A stretch of DNA of 64,000 bases from Tolypeutes matacus (GCA_026826555.1 JAKSZT010054396.1:22278053-22342052); one strand, 5' to 3'; numbered from the stretch's first letter, positions 1 through 10,992 are shown. Made by a program: numbers and translations. Notes: a model not told the origin generated them from the sequence alone.

Positions 1-625
1 TGCAGCGGGGCTGTTCCCACAGGAAAAGCAGAAGGTAATCAGAAGAGGGAGGACACAGTCTGAGCAAAGGCCAATAGGAGAGAAATGGCATGCACGAGGG
101 CTCTGCAAGCTCTTGGGTGTTGCTGACACTGGGAGTGGAGGTTGGGAGAGGTGAGCGGGAGGCAGGCTCAGAACGGAGAGCACCTGGAAGTGCGCGCTCT
201 GCTCTGTTGACCAGCCTGGGCGACTGTGGCTCTGGGCTCCAGTTATTACCTCGTCAGGTCCTAAATCAACGGCTCTGTCCTTCCCCAAAGTTCTCCCTGT
301 GGATGCATTCCCTCATTTCCACCTTCTTTCAGGTAAGAGAAGGTCCCTTTGGCTTTCGCAGTGAGAAAACAGAATGCTTTTCCTTACAGATGACTATCCT
401 TGGAATAATACCTTCCAATCTATTTCCCCCCTCCTGTAGGGTTCCCACAGGAAACCTTCCCATCTCTCATCTTTAGTTCCCTTAAAACAGGTTTCATCTT
501 CTCAGCGTTCTGCCCTCTGCCTCCTGTTCCATGTTTTTCTTTAAGAAACCCTGACTGACCTCCGCCCTGGCAAGAGCCGAGATGTGAAGAGATCGTGTGA
601 AGCCTGCCCAGGGTCTGGGATGGGG
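1..625. other. Single-copy sequence, no gene seen
   Basis: A 128-codon open frame on the plus strand (90-476) has no recognisable domain and no low-complexity or repeat origin. No splice-site pair with protein-like sequence and no repeat was recognised. Confidence 0.5.
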
Positions 626-627
626 TC

Positions 628-838
628 TTTGGAGCTAGAGTGTTCTGATTTTGAATTACTGTTCCACTGCTGGCTGTGTGACTGTGGATGAACTCCTTGA
701 CCTCTCTGAGCTGCCATTTCTTTTTCTTCTGGGAGATGAGACTAACTCAATGCACCTCTTAGGGAGGTGTGAAGATTATAAGGGCTGAAATGTGATGCAA
801 AGGCTGTAGCTTCTGGTAGGATCTCAATCTCTGTCAGG
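628..838 (+). repeat. MIR SINE fragment
   Basis: MIR is an ancient tRNA-derived SINE. Here the core (gctggctgtgtgactgtgg near 670), the 'cctctctgagctgccatttc' stretch near 701 and the 3' part ending in a degenerate 'aggatctcaatctctg' follow each other in the correct order. It is non-functional and strongly diverged. Confidence 0.75.
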
Positions 839-1049
839 TCTCTTCCCTAGGGGCAGGAAAGTCCCCCAACACCTTAATGGCTGTCCCTGTGGTGGTAGAG
901 CCTCACTTCCCTAGAGGGGGACCCTTTAAATCCTAGGGGTCTCTGCTGGCAGGATACAGGAGCCTCTGTGCTTTCCCCTGATGGCAGGCACCCAGCTCAT
1001 GGCTACACCCACATGGCATGATGTGAACTCCCCCACTAGGCTGTAAGGT

Positions 1050-1165
1050 TACACCACTCCCAAGGCAGGGTAGAGTTCTGTTTTGTTCACTGCTGAGTGC
1101 CTGGTGCCTAACACCATGCTGACACATCTTGGCTCTCGTTAAATACATGTTGATTGGGAGAGTGG
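1050..1165 (+). repeat. L2 3' end fragment
   Basis: The segment contains 'ttgttcactgctgagtgcc' followed by 'tggtgcctaacacc' and a degenerate 'ctcgttaaatacatgttga'. This is the order of the L2 LINE 3' tail. A 91-codon minus-strand frame overlapping it (933-1208) is therefore not a gene. Confidence 0.7.
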
Positions 1166-1560
1166 GTCTGTGGGGGCCCATTTTGCTCTCTGGGGTTTTT
1201 GAGAGCATTTTTCAATTAGATGACAGGTAAGGGTTTCAAAGTAATGAACTAGATACCAAAATCTCTACAAGGTTCAAATTGTGAATTAAGCTCCAAATTA
1301 TGGGTGGGTTGGAAACCAGGGAGGCAGAATTTGCTCTTGGGGATAGGACCTCACTAGCTTTGACTTCATTCATTGCCTACAATATCCTTTCTTCCTTTTG
1401 TCCAAAGTAATAGTTTTTTAGCATCCCTGAAAGTCTATATTATCACTAAGAGGCCTCTTTACTCCCAAGTATGGCAAGTGGATATAACTGAAAGCATTTC
1501 ACAGATGCTTTAGGGAGCCTAACCCGCTTTGACCGTCTTGTGTAGATCCCGTACTGCAAT
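1166..1560. other. Single-copy sequence, nothing recognised
   Basis: AT-balanced sequence with stop codons in all frames and no repeat landmark. Confidence 0.5.
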
Positions 1561-1564
1561 GTGC

Positions 1565-1812
1565 TGCTGGGAATACAGATGTGATGGCTAGTGTTCTAGC
1601 TGCCATCTTGTAGTATGAGGATGAAGGTCACACTCTGAGGATGGAGGAATATTGAGAGGGAAGGAGTTGGGTCCTTGAGGACTTCAATGTCTAAACAGTT
1701 TTGGGTTATATACTTTTGTGTGAAATGGAAGCAAACTTCTGTTTTATTTGAACCACTGCTAAATTAGGTCTCTATTATTTGCAGCTGAATTTAATCTTTC
1801 CACTATTTCATT
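1565..1812 (+). repeat. Degenerate ancient interspersed repeat, family uncertain
   Basis: 'tagctgccatcttgtag' followed by 'gaggatgaaggtcacac', 'gggtccttgaggacttc', and a tail with 'gaaccactgctaaattaggtctctatta' matches the layout of a common mammalian LTR-like or MaLR-like repeat. I cannot assign the family name. Confidence 0.4.
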
Positions 1813-1889
1813 GGGAGTCTTCTGTCTTCTGGCTTCCTACCTCCTCCTGTGAAACATGCAAATTCTAGTAAATGCCTTCCTCTTGCCTG

Positions 1890-2078
1890 GACTGCCATCA
1901 CTTGTGGGTTCTAATGAGCTGTGTGACTCCTTTGAGTCATATTTTATTATCTGAAACATGGAGATAATTATACATTACCTGCCCTGCTTACCTCACAGAA
2001 TTGAGATAAGCAATGAGATAGTGTATGGGGAAGCACTTGGAAAATTAGGATGTGCTTTACAAATATTATGTGTGAAAT
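1890..2078 (+). repeat. MIR fragment (MIRb/c-like 3' end)
   Basis: 'agctgtgtgactcctttgagtca' begins the conserved core. 'gagataattatacattacctgcc' and the 3' end 'tgctttacaaatattatgtgtg' (compare MIRb 'gcgctatataaatgt') follow. Confidence 0.65.
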
Positions 2079-2089
2079 TGTTAACATCA

Positions 2090-2685
2090 GTAGCCTATCT
2101 TTTTATTAAAATTGAACATGTTAGGAAGAAATAAAGAAAATTTAAAAGTAGAGACAAAAATGCATGCCAGCATTTCTTACCGACCACCCGTGGACTATCA
2201 TCACCAGGGGCAGGGAGGAGTTGAAGTGGCATTTCTGTAATGTGTCTGGGTGATTGAGTCGAATCTCACAGCCCTTATCAGTTTTGTCTCCGAAGAGCAG
2301 GAATCTGGTCTCCGTCTTCTGCAATGTTGTCTTTGTTTCAACATCTCGAGAACTTCTTCCAAATGGCCCTGGAATATAAGATTTCAGACAGTGCTTAGCC
2401 TGGCATCTCATCCTCCTTTGCCAACCCTGGGCCCTGTATCAAAGAGCACCAGCCAGTGTGGTATCTGTGAGGTGCTGGAGGTCAGCGTGAGCCGCAACTT
2501 TGGGGGGCCCAAAAAGGGCATTTCCAGCAGAATGGCCCTTTCTCTCATGGGAGATGGTGGAGGGTGACTTAAGAGGACCCATCACAGAGGTCAAGGGGGC
2601 CAGATCCTCTAGCCGGCCATCCTGATGACCATGGGATGTGGTCAGTCAGAGTGACCTCCTAGGATTTTTAATCTAGGGTAACACT
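2090..2685. other. Single-copy sequence, no gene seen
   Basis: Open frames of 89 codons (minus, 2142-2411) and 105 codons (plus, 2250-2567) overlap on opposite strands without any recognisable domain. I regard both as chance. Confidence 0.45.
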
Positions 2686-2689
2686 AGGA

Positions 2690-2832
2690 CATAAGGAATA
2701 TAGAAGACAATTGGGACTGAGACTCAGAGAGGATAAGTAACTTGTCCAAAATTACACCGCCAATGAGTGGGCGAGCCAGGATTTGAACCCTGGTCTCTCT
2801 GACTCCAATTTCCATCCCTTCATCCCTAGGCT
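2690..2832 (-). repeat. MIR fragment, reverse
   Basis: Read on the plus strand it runs 'gactcagagaggataagtaacttgtcc', 'ttacaccgcc', 'gccaggatttgaaccctgg', 'tctgactcc', the reverse complement of the MIR core and tRNA-like head. Confidence 0.8.
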
Positions 2833-2999
2833 GGGAAGACACAGTGGCTAGAAGCATCATAACTAGATGATACTATGTATTATATCATGTCACTCAACCT
2901 GGTCTCACTTACAGATACATCATATCCATTAAGCCTTGGATGGACAAGGTGCAGGGTAGGGTCAGTGCGTGGAGGATCACAAAGGAAATGAAGGGTCCA

Positions 3000-3245
3000 C
3001 TTGACGGTGGGACGGCTTTGCAGGGAAAGTGCTGCTTCATCCTGGCCTCGGAGGATGAGGGAACAGCATGAATAAAGGCATGAAACGTTGAGGCCAATGG
3101 AAGGCAGCAGAAGAGGCTGGGGCAGGCTGGAGCGTGGGGGCTCTGGGATGCTGTGAGGAGCCAGACCTTATCCTCTAGAAGATGTGCTGCTGTTAAAGAG
3201 TTTTTCAGCAGGAAAGGATAGATGACTATCTATTCTGAGTCTTTC
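3000..3245 (-). repeat. L2 internal fragment, reverse
   Basis: 'gagggaacagcatgaataaaggcatg' and 'ggctggagcgtgggggc' followed by 'ccagaccttatcc' are the reverse complement of the L2 stretch containing 'gcctttgcacttgctgttcc'. Divergence is high. Confidence 0.55.
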
Positions 3246-3249
3246 ACAG

Positions 3250-3985
3250 AATGCAAAGAGTGGGACCAAGGAGAGAAAGACGGTTGTTTAGATTTCACCT
3301 TTGGTTGTTTTACTGGAAGGCCTTACAGCATCTCTTTCGGGAGAGCCTCCTCCTGACCGTGGGCCAGTTTGGAGTGGAGGTGGGCACGGTGACCACCCAA
3401 AGGTAGGACATGGCTGCTCAGCAGGCTGGTGAAGCCTGAAGAGGCACAGTGTTTCCAGGGTTGTGGCAGGCCAAGATGGGTGATATCTTTTTTGCCAAGA
3501 TCAGGGATCAGGCCAAGAGCTGGGGGTGGAAGATCTCCCCCACTTTCCAGCAGAGAGTGGGCTCCAAGGGGGCAGACACAAGGCTGCACCTGCAGGTTGG
3601 ATCAGTGAACTCAATTGAGCCCAGTTACAAAGACCCTATCATTCTTTCTGAGCACAGAGCCATTCAGGCTTCTCAAATAATAAGTCTTGGGCTTTTGGTT
3701 TCAGGGGACAGCAGGACTGAGAGATGATGAACCTACAAAGTGTGAGGGGAGGTTTTAATGAAACCAATTTTCCTACCCAAAGGTTATTAATTTGAAAAGT
3801 TATTAATTCCCAATGAAGGGCGATGATTTTTCACTATGATGGCAGAATGAAATGCATCATATTTTATTAAACGGAGATGAGAGTGAGAATCTGAATGATG
3901 TTTCTGAGATAATTAAGAAAATTTCTGCTGCCCTGGTTGGTTTACCCAAGCTCCTGAATGCCCTCCTCCCCTGCAAGCCTGCTCC
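3250..3985. other. Single-copy sequence, no gene seen
   Basis: Short frames on both strands (for example 3323-3589 minus, 3449-3727 plus) lack domains. 3840-3930 is AT-rich. No repeat recognised. Confidence 0.45.
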
Positions 3986-3989
3986 TGGC

Positions 3990-4620
3990 CCTTGCCCCCA
4001 TTTCATTGGAGGCATTGCCTTCCCGGTCATCTAAGTCAGAGGCTGGGACGTCACCTTGCACACCTCCCCAAGCATCCCCATCAGTCCAAAGCTTCGGGTC
4101 CCTAAACATCCCTTGGGTCCCGGGCCTTAGTTCAGACACATCATTTCTTGCTTGGCTTATTGCAACAGCCTCCTGACTGGTCCCCCTGCGTCAGTCTCAC
4201 CATATTCCCTCACACTGCTGGTCAAAGAATCTTTCTAGAAAAGACATCTGATCTTGTCACTAAACCCTTCAGTGACTTCAAGCCCCTCGGTGTTGCAGAC
4301 AAGGCCATCAGCTGATTCACAGCACCCCAACCCCTTCCCACTCTTTATCCTCCTGCAACCCCGGATCGCCAGTAGCTCTCCCAATGCTGTTTCATCTCTG
4401 CACCTTTGCACCCTGTCTTCCCTCTCTCTCTCCTGCTCCCGGGTGACCTCTGGGCCATCCTTTACAAGGGAGCTCAGACACTGCACCCTCCAGGAAGCCT
4501 TCCCATCCTCCCAGAGATAATGATTTCCTCCTGCTGCCAGCCCTGCCCTGTGCACCTGATCCTAATGTCCCTGTCACGCTGCCAGGTAATTTATTTGTTT
4601 AGGTGTCTGTTTCCTCTACT
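3990..4620 (+). repeat. L2 LINE 3' region
   Basis: The L2 landmarks are in order: 'ttgcaacagcctcctgactggtc' near 4160, 'tcactaaacccttcagtgacttc' near 4257, 'tttgcaccctgtcttccc' near 4405, and 'caggaagccttcccatcc' near 4491. Several overlapping open frames in this interval are shadows of this decayed LINE. Confidence 0.8.
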
Positions 4621-4839
4621 AGTGGCCATGCCATTCATCTGCATATGCAGCATGGGGAGTAGTGCCGTGAGCCAGCTGGTGTTCTGGAGGAGTCAGGCCT
4701 CGGATCAAAGGCTAACATTAGATGTGGCATTCATTCAGTGGAGCTAAATGCGGCTAACTTTCTTTTATTCAGTGTCCAAATAGCTTTACCTTCCTTTCTT
4801 TCAGGATAAAAGAGCTGACTTGAATGCTAAGAGGGCCAT

Positions 4840-4965
4840 GTGGAAATATAAAATGGGGACAAAAATAGTACGCCTCTCATGAAGTTGTCATGAGGATTAA
4901 ATAAGATGACATTTGTATGGAGTTCAGAACAATTCCTGGCCTGCAGTTAGCACCTGTGTAAGGCT
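4840..4965 (+). repeat. MIR 3' half
   Basis: 'aaaatggggacaaaaatagta' followed by 'ttgtcatgaggattaaataag' and 'attcctggcctgcagttagc' is the 3' half of MIR. The 5' half is missing or unrecognisable. Confidence 0.75.
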
Positions 4966-5164
4966 GTGTGGTTGGACAAGTACTGACTGGAGCACTCAGC
5001 ATGTTGCATTTCTCATCTATGAAGTCCTTGCCTCCTGTGAAAATTTACCCCAGTTTCCCTCACAGGATTTAGGTGAGCGAATAAACTCTGGCCTGGATGT
5101 GTAGGGCCTCAAGGCTGTTCAAGAGAGGTCTGTGGAAAAGACTTGTCAGAAAGAGAGGCCCATG

Positions 5165-5345
5165 GAGTGCGTTGAATTGTGTCCCCCAAAATATGTGTTC
5201 AAGTCCTGAGCCTGGGCACCTGTGACAGTGATCTTATTGGGAAATAGGGTGTTTGCAGATGGAATCAAGCTAAGATGAGGTCATGCTGGCAGGCCCTAGG
5301 AAGCCAAGACGTCCACGAACAACGGAACTGGGGGACTTTGATATG
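5165..5345 (+). repeat. MLT1-like LTR 5' fragment
   Basis: 'gaattgtgtcccccaaaata' with 'gtgatcttattgggaaatagg', 'tttgcagatggaatcaag' and 'taagatgaggtcatgctgg' is the well-known 5' half of an MLT1-type MaLR LTR. The 3' half is absent, and sequence after 5345 is unrelated. Confidence 0.65.
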
Positions 5346-5374
5346 AGTGAGGAAATTGTAAGTATCTAGGTATG

Positions 5375-5650
5375 TGTTTATTCATTCATATATTCATTTC
5401 CTCAACAAGCATTTATTAAGCCTATAGTTTGCCCCAGACCCTGGCTGAGTACTAGCTGGGGGCAAGTAGGGCATGACCTCTGACTTCCAGAAGCTCCCCG
5501 CCCAGTGGGGAGACAGGTGTGAGGACCAGCCATTGAATGTGGTTGCTATGAGGGCTGCAAGGGAGGGTGCCCTGGGGAGGGGGGCTTTGGGGAAGATCCC
5601 AAGAAGAGATGTGGCATCAGCTGAGTCTGGAAGGGTGAAGATTCTTTAAA
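5375..5650 (-). repeat. L2 3' end, reverse
   Basis: It starts with 'ttattcattcatatattcatttcc', then 'aacaagcatttattaagcc', 'gtggggagacaggtgtgagg', and later a degenerate gain-of-weight stretch near 5600. This is the L2 tail read backward. Confidence 0.7.
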
Positions 5651-6160
5651 AGCTCATCATTCAGAGAAATTGTTGGAGAGAGTGGGACTCTGGTGCATAG
5701 AAAAATATATCATCTAGTGGAGGACATGAGAGTTGAAGGGTGTCATGGAGAAGAGCGACTAGAATTATTTTGTGTAACTCCTGCAGTTAGAAACAGAATC
5801 AATGGATGTACATGACATGGAAGAAGATTTTTTACTTTAAACAGTTCACAAAGATTCATAGTCAAAGCAACTGGGACAAAGAGAAAATAAAGGCGGTAAA
5901 ACAACAAAAAGACAGAAATGTTAATAGAGTAACATTCTAAAAGAGACACTAGGTGATCTTATAGGGTTGCTAAAGGTGGGCCACAGATTTTGTTCCAGGA
6001 GTCCTGTTGGCCAAAGCAAAGAGGAAAACAGGAGCAGTTTTAGGATTCATGGTCCAGTTGCTCCACCTATCCTGGACCTGAGACCAGAGATGGTTTCCCT
6101 ATGGTTGTTTTAAAAAGGTCACTGGGTGAGTCAGCACTCATTGTCTCAAACACCATTCCT
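5650..6160. other. Single-copy sequence, nothing recognised
   Basis: AT-rich from 5800 to 5950. No repeat landmark and no long frame. Confidence 0.4.
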
Positions 6161-6163
6161 ACA

Positions 6164-6209
6164 AAATGTGTAATAGTAAGTGTTACTATTACAAATGTGT
6201 AATAGTAAG
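6164..6209. repeat. Inverted plus direct micro-repeat (hairpin)
   Basis: Arms tgtaatagtaa (6169-6179) and ttactattaca (6183-6193) are perfect 11-base reverse complements around a 3-base loop. The 17-mer starting at 6164 (aaatgtgtaatagtaag) recurs at 6193-6209, so the locus carries one inverted and two direct copies. Confidence 0.85.
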
Positions 6210-6515
6210 GGTTTCACACTCTCAGGGGAAGCCACAGCCACGGTACCAGATGAACACGTAAGCCACAGGGAGTCTCTGAGAGGCTCCTCCCTGTAACCCA
6301 GCAGCAGTCCCTGTGACTGAGGGAGGCAGGGGCCACTTTGGGTCACTCTTGGGGGGCGGGGGAGGAGATGAGCTCCCGAGCCCGTGTGTCTGAGCCTCCA
6401 TGGGTTCTCCATGGTTGTCTGGTTGTCCCTGTCACAGGACACGGAACATTTGGGTGTTCTCAGGGACTCTTCACTCACCTCCATCACCCACATCCATACC
6501 TTTAACTGAATTTCT
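6210..6515. other. Single-copy sequence, nothing recognised
   Basis: A 115-codon minus-strand frame (6146-6493) spans it but shows no domain. It contains a short G-run (gggggg at about 6351). Confidence 0.4.
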
Positions 6516-6519
6516 TCCC

Positions 6520-6830
6520 CAAGCTTTCCCCCTATATTCAGCCAGCTCTTGATTGGGCATCTCTATCTGAGTATCCTTTTGGCACAGAAAAATCGGTTAA
6601 GACCAAGCTGAATTTATTATCTTTCTTTCTAACCCATTCCTCTTCCTACATTCCCTATTATGGTTCATAGTACCATCATTTGTCCATTCTTTGCTCAAGC
6701 TAGAAAGCTATGGGCCCTTTCTCCATCCCCCTCTCCCCTTCCCAGTGGGTCACCAAATATGAAGATTCTGCCTCACAAGTATCTTCTCTGTCCTATGCCA
6801 CTGGCCTAATCTAGACCCTCACCTTTTAAA
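6520..6830 (+). repeat. L2-like internal fragment
   Basis: Phrases such as 'gctcaagctagaaagctatggg' followed by 'ctttctccatccccctc' and 'cctatgccactggcctaatc' resemble L2 internal sequence upstream of its 3' domain. Assignment is tentative. Confidence 0.4.
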
Positions 6831-6834
6831 ATAA

Positions 6835-7306
6835 TTTTTAAAATTGTGGTATTGCAATAGACTCTTAACTGCTTTACACTTTATTTTTCCATTTTTAGAA
6901 TTAATACATACTCATTGTATATATACAATTTGAAAAATGATAAACTGGATAAAGAGTCCCATCAGAAAAAAGCAGTAGTATTTTGGGAAGCTTCCTTCTA
7001 ATATATTCTTATAGAGATATTTATTTTTTTCCATAGATATTTCTTTGGAGTGTTTTATAATTATCATATTATGTGAATGGTTTTATATCCTTCTTCACCT
7101 ATTACAGTAATTTTCTTATAGCATTAAAAATTCTTCAGAAATATGCTTTTGAAAAGTGGCATGGTTTATTTACTTATTCCATTATTGTCAGACATTTAGG
7201 TGGTTTGCACTGTTTTTTTTTTTTCCTATAACAAATGGTTCAGTTATTAGTGAAGCAATTTGTTCAATATTACATGGAAGCATCTCCTTCTGCAGGCATA
7301 TCTTTT
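6835..7306 (-). repeat. L1M 3' fragment, reverse
   Basis: 'aattaatacatactcattgtat', 'ggtttatttacttattccattattgtcagacatttagg' (reverse of the L1M 'cctaaatgtccatcaatagg' region) and 'ggcatatcttttgtgagaacat' fit the 3' end of an L1M read backward. AT-rich and decayed. Confidence 0.6.
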
Positions 7307-7444
7307 GTGAGAACATATTTATGAACAATCAATGAAATCCAGTGATTATTATAATTTTTTAAAATGTGACATAAGAAATGTTTTGTATTATACATATCTA
7401 TGTATCATATTTAATAAGGTCAAAGTTGCAGGCATATCTTTTGA
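7291..7444. repeat. 17-base perfect direct repeat flanking 120 bases
   Basis: tgcaggcatatcttttg occurs at 7291-7307 and 7428-7444. The enclosed 120 bases are AT-rich and end without a poly(A) tail. It could be a TSD of an unidentified insertion or the remains of a local duplication. Confidence 0.8.
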
Positions 7445-7449
7445 AAGGG

Positions 7450-8085
7450 TCACTTTGTCATGTCTTTAGGGGAGGAGAAAAACACATAGCAGTAATAAGG
7501 CTTTGGGCATGGCGCTGTGATTTCTAGGGGGAGGGTATTAACCAAGGTAAGCAGTCAAATCCTTCAAGGGCATCAGCCCTGCATCCTGGACAGGGAGTTG
7601 ATGGGCTGGGAGGCTTGGGGTTGCCCTCTCCAGGACGAAGTTTCTGAGGCAGCCGAGCCATCCTCAGAGTTAGTGAGGAGGCACTGGGTCCAGCCAATAC
7701 ATTTCTAATCTTAGAGGCCTCCTAGCAAGGGATTTCTCTTTTCCTAAATAAGCCTCCAGGTTTGGGGTTCCTAATAATCCATGCAAGAACAAATAATTTC
7801 ATTTTCTCTTGGGTAAAGCGATCATCAGGTGGGTGACTGGAGGCAACTGAACTGTGCCACCTGCTATTGGAGAGAGCCAAGGATTCTTCAGTTGAAGATC
7901 CTGATTGGAGTTTGGATCCCTTCATAGAAGGGCATGGGCTGGGGGCCTCTGCTCAGACCAACGTTTGTCCAGCACTTCCCATGTACTGACTGGTGCTCAG
8001 GGCACAAAGTGCATGCGATGGGTGCCTCAGGTGTTAATATGTCCCTCACAGAGTTTGTAAAACATCTTCACAGTCATTATTGAAT
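7450..8085. other. Single-copy sequence, no gene seen
   Basis: Short frames of 63 codons (plus, 7517) and 67 codons (minus, 7722-7925) have no domain. No repeat recognised. Confidence 0.4.
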
Positions 8086-8086
8086 T

Positions 8087-8090
<4 letters not shown>

Positions 8091-8122
<32 letters not shown>
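8091..8122 (+). repeat. (TG)n microsatellite
   Basis: An uninterrupted run of 16 TG units. The neighbouring minus-strand frames encoding a threonine-histidine run are an artefact of it. Confidence 0.98.
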
Positions 8123-8123
<1 letters not shown>

Positions 8124-8124
8124 T

Positions 8125-8495
8125 TTTGCTGTGTAAATATGCACTGCTGAAAATATTCCCAGACCTGGGGCTAGTGGCAGGGGTCCTCTGGAAGACCCTG
8201 ATTTCACGATCACACTGAAAACTCTCCAGGCCACGTCCTCTGCTCACGATGGAGCAATAGCGTGAGACAAATGAAGCCACAGCTCTGTCCCTGGCTGCTG
8301 TAGTCAGGACAATGGTTTGTGGGTGGGCAATGCTGACTTTGACAATGGAAAAACTTGTGTGAGAATTTAGTCACCACTGAGCCTTTACAGATCTGGCTCT
8401 TAGCTGTTACTGAACTTGGTTTGGTGATGAGCAGATTCTGCCCAAGACAGTGGTGAGGAATGCTTCTCCCACTCCTGCCTTCTTGAATTTTGCAC
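8125..8495. other. Single-copy sequence, nothing recognised
   Basis: A 100-codon minus-strand frame (8210-8512) has no recognisable domain. Confidence 0.4.
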
Positions 8496-8529
8496 TGGTC
8501 TGGACATCCCAACCTTCCATTTACTTACA

Positions 8530-8670
8530 TCTTGAATATATTTCTCTGCCTCAATTTCTCAATTTGGAGAATACAGATACTGATCTTTGTAATGTACCCC
8601 ACTCCCTGGGGGCATCTCAGCATTACTTCACAATAATATTGAACCTTAATCACCCATGGCATATATCACT
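8530..8670 (+). repeat. Possible MIR remnant
   Basis: 'ctctgcctcaatttctcaatttgg' and 'agaatacagatactgatctttg' weakly resemble the MIR core followed by the 'gggataataatagtacc' block. Very diverged. Confidence 0.3.
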
Positions 8671-8689
8671 CCCAAGGAGAGAATGAGGT

Positions 8690-9330
8690 TCTTTGTAAAG
8701 CTGTGGTAAATTTTCAGGCCATTAGGATAATGTTTTGAACCCAGTAGAAACTTTTAAATTTGTCTCGAATGGACTTACTTTCTAGCTGTTCTACAAAAAC
8801 CACTTTGGGATCTAGTGTTGCTAAAAGAATTTAATTCCATTCCATTTTGGAGGGTGCCATCCTCCAATCCTCTTTTGCATTTCTGTTCAACTATTCGTTT
8901 TTGCTTGTTTTGATTTTTGCTCTTCCCCACTTTGTTGTCAAATAAGAAGATGAGATAAGGGATAGAAGGGAAACTATTTTCACAAGTCTGATTTATTCTG
9001 TTTTCTTAGTCCCATTTTGGCCTGATTTTGCTAGCCATTCTGCAGCCTGAGAATACAGTTTCTCCTTTTTTGAATTCCAGAGAAGAAAGTAACTAGAGTC
9101 TGTGTTTTCATGCCAGAATTCCCCCCCCCCCTCCACCACCCAAACTTTCCTCTTACTTTATGCTCCCCTGCAACTCTGGCTAGAATCAGAATGATGTTTT
9201 CTTTCAAGAAATCTGCTTATGAAAGAGTATGTCATTCAGAAAATCCTTGTTTGTACTGGAATCCTCTGGGAACAGAGGGGCTTACCTCCCTGAAGTGGTT
9301 CCAAGGTCATGGGCACATTCTGCCCTGGAT
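8690..9330. other. Single-copy sequence with a C-run
   Basis: Contains a homopolymer of C at about 9121-9130. No repeat family or gene recognised. Confidence 0.4.
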
Positions 9331-9334
9331 GGGT

Positions 9335-9440
9335 TCAAGGTAAGGTGATCAACCATCCTGGCCAGCCTGGGACTAATGGGCTTCCTGGGACAAAGGCAGT
9401 TCAATGCTAAAACTGTGAAAGTTGGTCATCCTAGTTCAAG
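9335..9440. repeat. Palindromic non-autonomous DNA transposon fossil
   Basis: The left part 'gtgatcaaccatcctggccag' and the right part 'aaagttggtcatcctagttc' are imperfect reverse complements, with 'ttcaatgctaaaactgtgaaag' between. The same family recurs in the opposite sense near 59690. It is a DNA element by structure; the family name is not certain. Confidence 0.5.
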
Positions 9441-9534
9441 GACAACTGAGTTAATGAGTGAAGAGAGAAAAGATGATTGAAATTTCCTTCTCTATTGATG
9501 ATCATCCTGAGAGTTTTTATCCAATATCCAACAT

Positions 9535-9845
9535 GCCACATGCTTTCCCGCTACAGAATTTGCCCTGGCAGTCCCCTTGGCCTGAGATGCTCTTGCTGTC
9601 TTCTCCCATTTGCCTAGTTAACATCACTCTTCCTTCCATTCTAAACGCAATCTTCATTTCCTCAGGGAAAACTTCTCTGAGTTTTCTGACTTGGCCATAT
9701 CTTCTGATTATTTGTTCTCTTAAGTGCATTCACAGTTGTAATTTTATATCTGAATGGTCACTACATAAATTATCTCCCCTGTTAGGTGGAAAGCTCCCTG
9801 AAGGCAGGACTGGGGTCTGGTTTTGCTCAGCATTGAAACTTGAGT
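9535..9845 (+). repeat. L2 3' region
   Basis: 'ttgccctggcagtcccc' near 9558, 'gggaaaacttctctgagttttctgac' near 9665, 'aggtggaaagctccctgaaggcagg' near 9785 and 'ggggtctggttttgctcagc' make an ordered L2 3' end. A 140-codon frame (9458-9880) is a by-product. Confidence 0.75.
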
Positions 9846-9866
9846 TAGTAGAGCAAGAGGCCATCG

Positions 9867-10128
9867 TGTGCAGTGGTTAGGCAACCAGACTGGAGCCATG
9901 TTGCTTGGACTTGGAGTCCATTTCCAACACTTCCTAGCTGTGTGAACTTTGGAAAACTAGCTACCCTCTATGTGCCTCAGTTTCTCATCACCTCAGTTGT
10001 AAAAATGGGGACAATAATAGTACCTTCCTTAGAAAATTGTTGTGAGGGTTTGATGAGTGAATGTATGTAAAACGCTATGACAGTGCCTGGCACATCGTGT
10101 GTGCTACATAAATGCCCATCATTATGAG
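9867..10128 (+). repeat. MIR, near full length
   Basis: The copy runs from the tRNA-like head ('cagtggttaggcaaccagactggagcc') through 'ttcctagctgtgtgaactttgg', 'tgcctcagtttctcatc', 'gttgtgagggtttgatgag' to 'cagtgcctggcacatcg' and 'taaatgcccatcattatg'. One of the best-preserved MIRs here. Confidence 0.9.
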
Positions 10129-10129
10129 A

Positions 10130-10814
10130 GTTAGCCATCAGAAAATATTTGTTGGAAGGATGAACATCCTTAGTCTAACTCCTGGAGAATTCTTACACAG
10201 GTAAGGGGGCTGTGATGTTGGAGTCTGACCACAGCAGGCCCCGGGGAGGAGTCTCAGGAACTCGGCAATCATAGGGCTTCAACTGCTCTTGAAATGGCAG
10301 GTCTTGGCTTAAAGCCAGGTTGCCATGTGCTGTTTTGATTAACAATTTCATACAATGCTGTCCTTGCTTCAAGATTTTCTTTGGATGTATCCTGTTTAGC
10401 TCCTGACTTTAAAGGTCTTCACTTCACCTTATCCCTCAGCCCCTACCTCAGACACGACCTATACACAACTGCTAGTGAGGCTGACAAGGAACAGAAGAGG
10501 GAACGGAGGCAAAGGACCTTGGCCCGAATTATGGAGTTTAGGACATTTGTCTGATGGTATCACAGTCAAAGGACCCAGGAGCGCTCTAGGGCCACCCGCC
10601 TCACGGAGTTACCAATGGGGTCAAGTACCCCAGGAGAGGTGGCAGATGGGACAGGTGCTGCTTGTGCCTGTGAGAGGAAAATGGGGGCCACTCCCCACTC
10701 CAAAGCCCAAGTTTTATCAGAGGCTGAAGAAGTTGGTACTTTACACTCAGATGAGGAAAGAAGAGTGGAAGATTGCTGGCTCCTTTACAATCTCGTTGCA
10801 TAAATGGAAGAGAT
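10130..10814. other. Single-copy sequence, no gene seen
   Basis: A 113-codon plus-strand frame (10475-10816) and overlapping short frames show no domain or signal peptide. Confidence 0.4.
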
Positions 10815-10828
10815 AAAAGACAGGCCCA

Positions 10829-10992
10829 GGGAAGCGGCTGTGGCTCAATCAGTGGGGCTCCCGTTTACCATATGGGAGGCCCCGGGTTCGGTTCCCGGGG
10901 CCTCCTGGTGAGGGCAGGCCCGCCCGCGCGGCGTGGTTGGCTGACCCAGCGAGCGCAAGCAGCAAGGGGGGGGATAGATGAATAAATAAATA

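Noticed and set aside
8091..8122. The threonine-histidine-rich minus-strand frames near 8046-8280
   Set aside because: They are translations of the (TG)n microsatellite.
10841..10895. tRNA genes in the longer SINEs
   Set aside because: The A and B boxes belong to tRNA-derived SINEs with bodies, poly(A) tails and TSDs.
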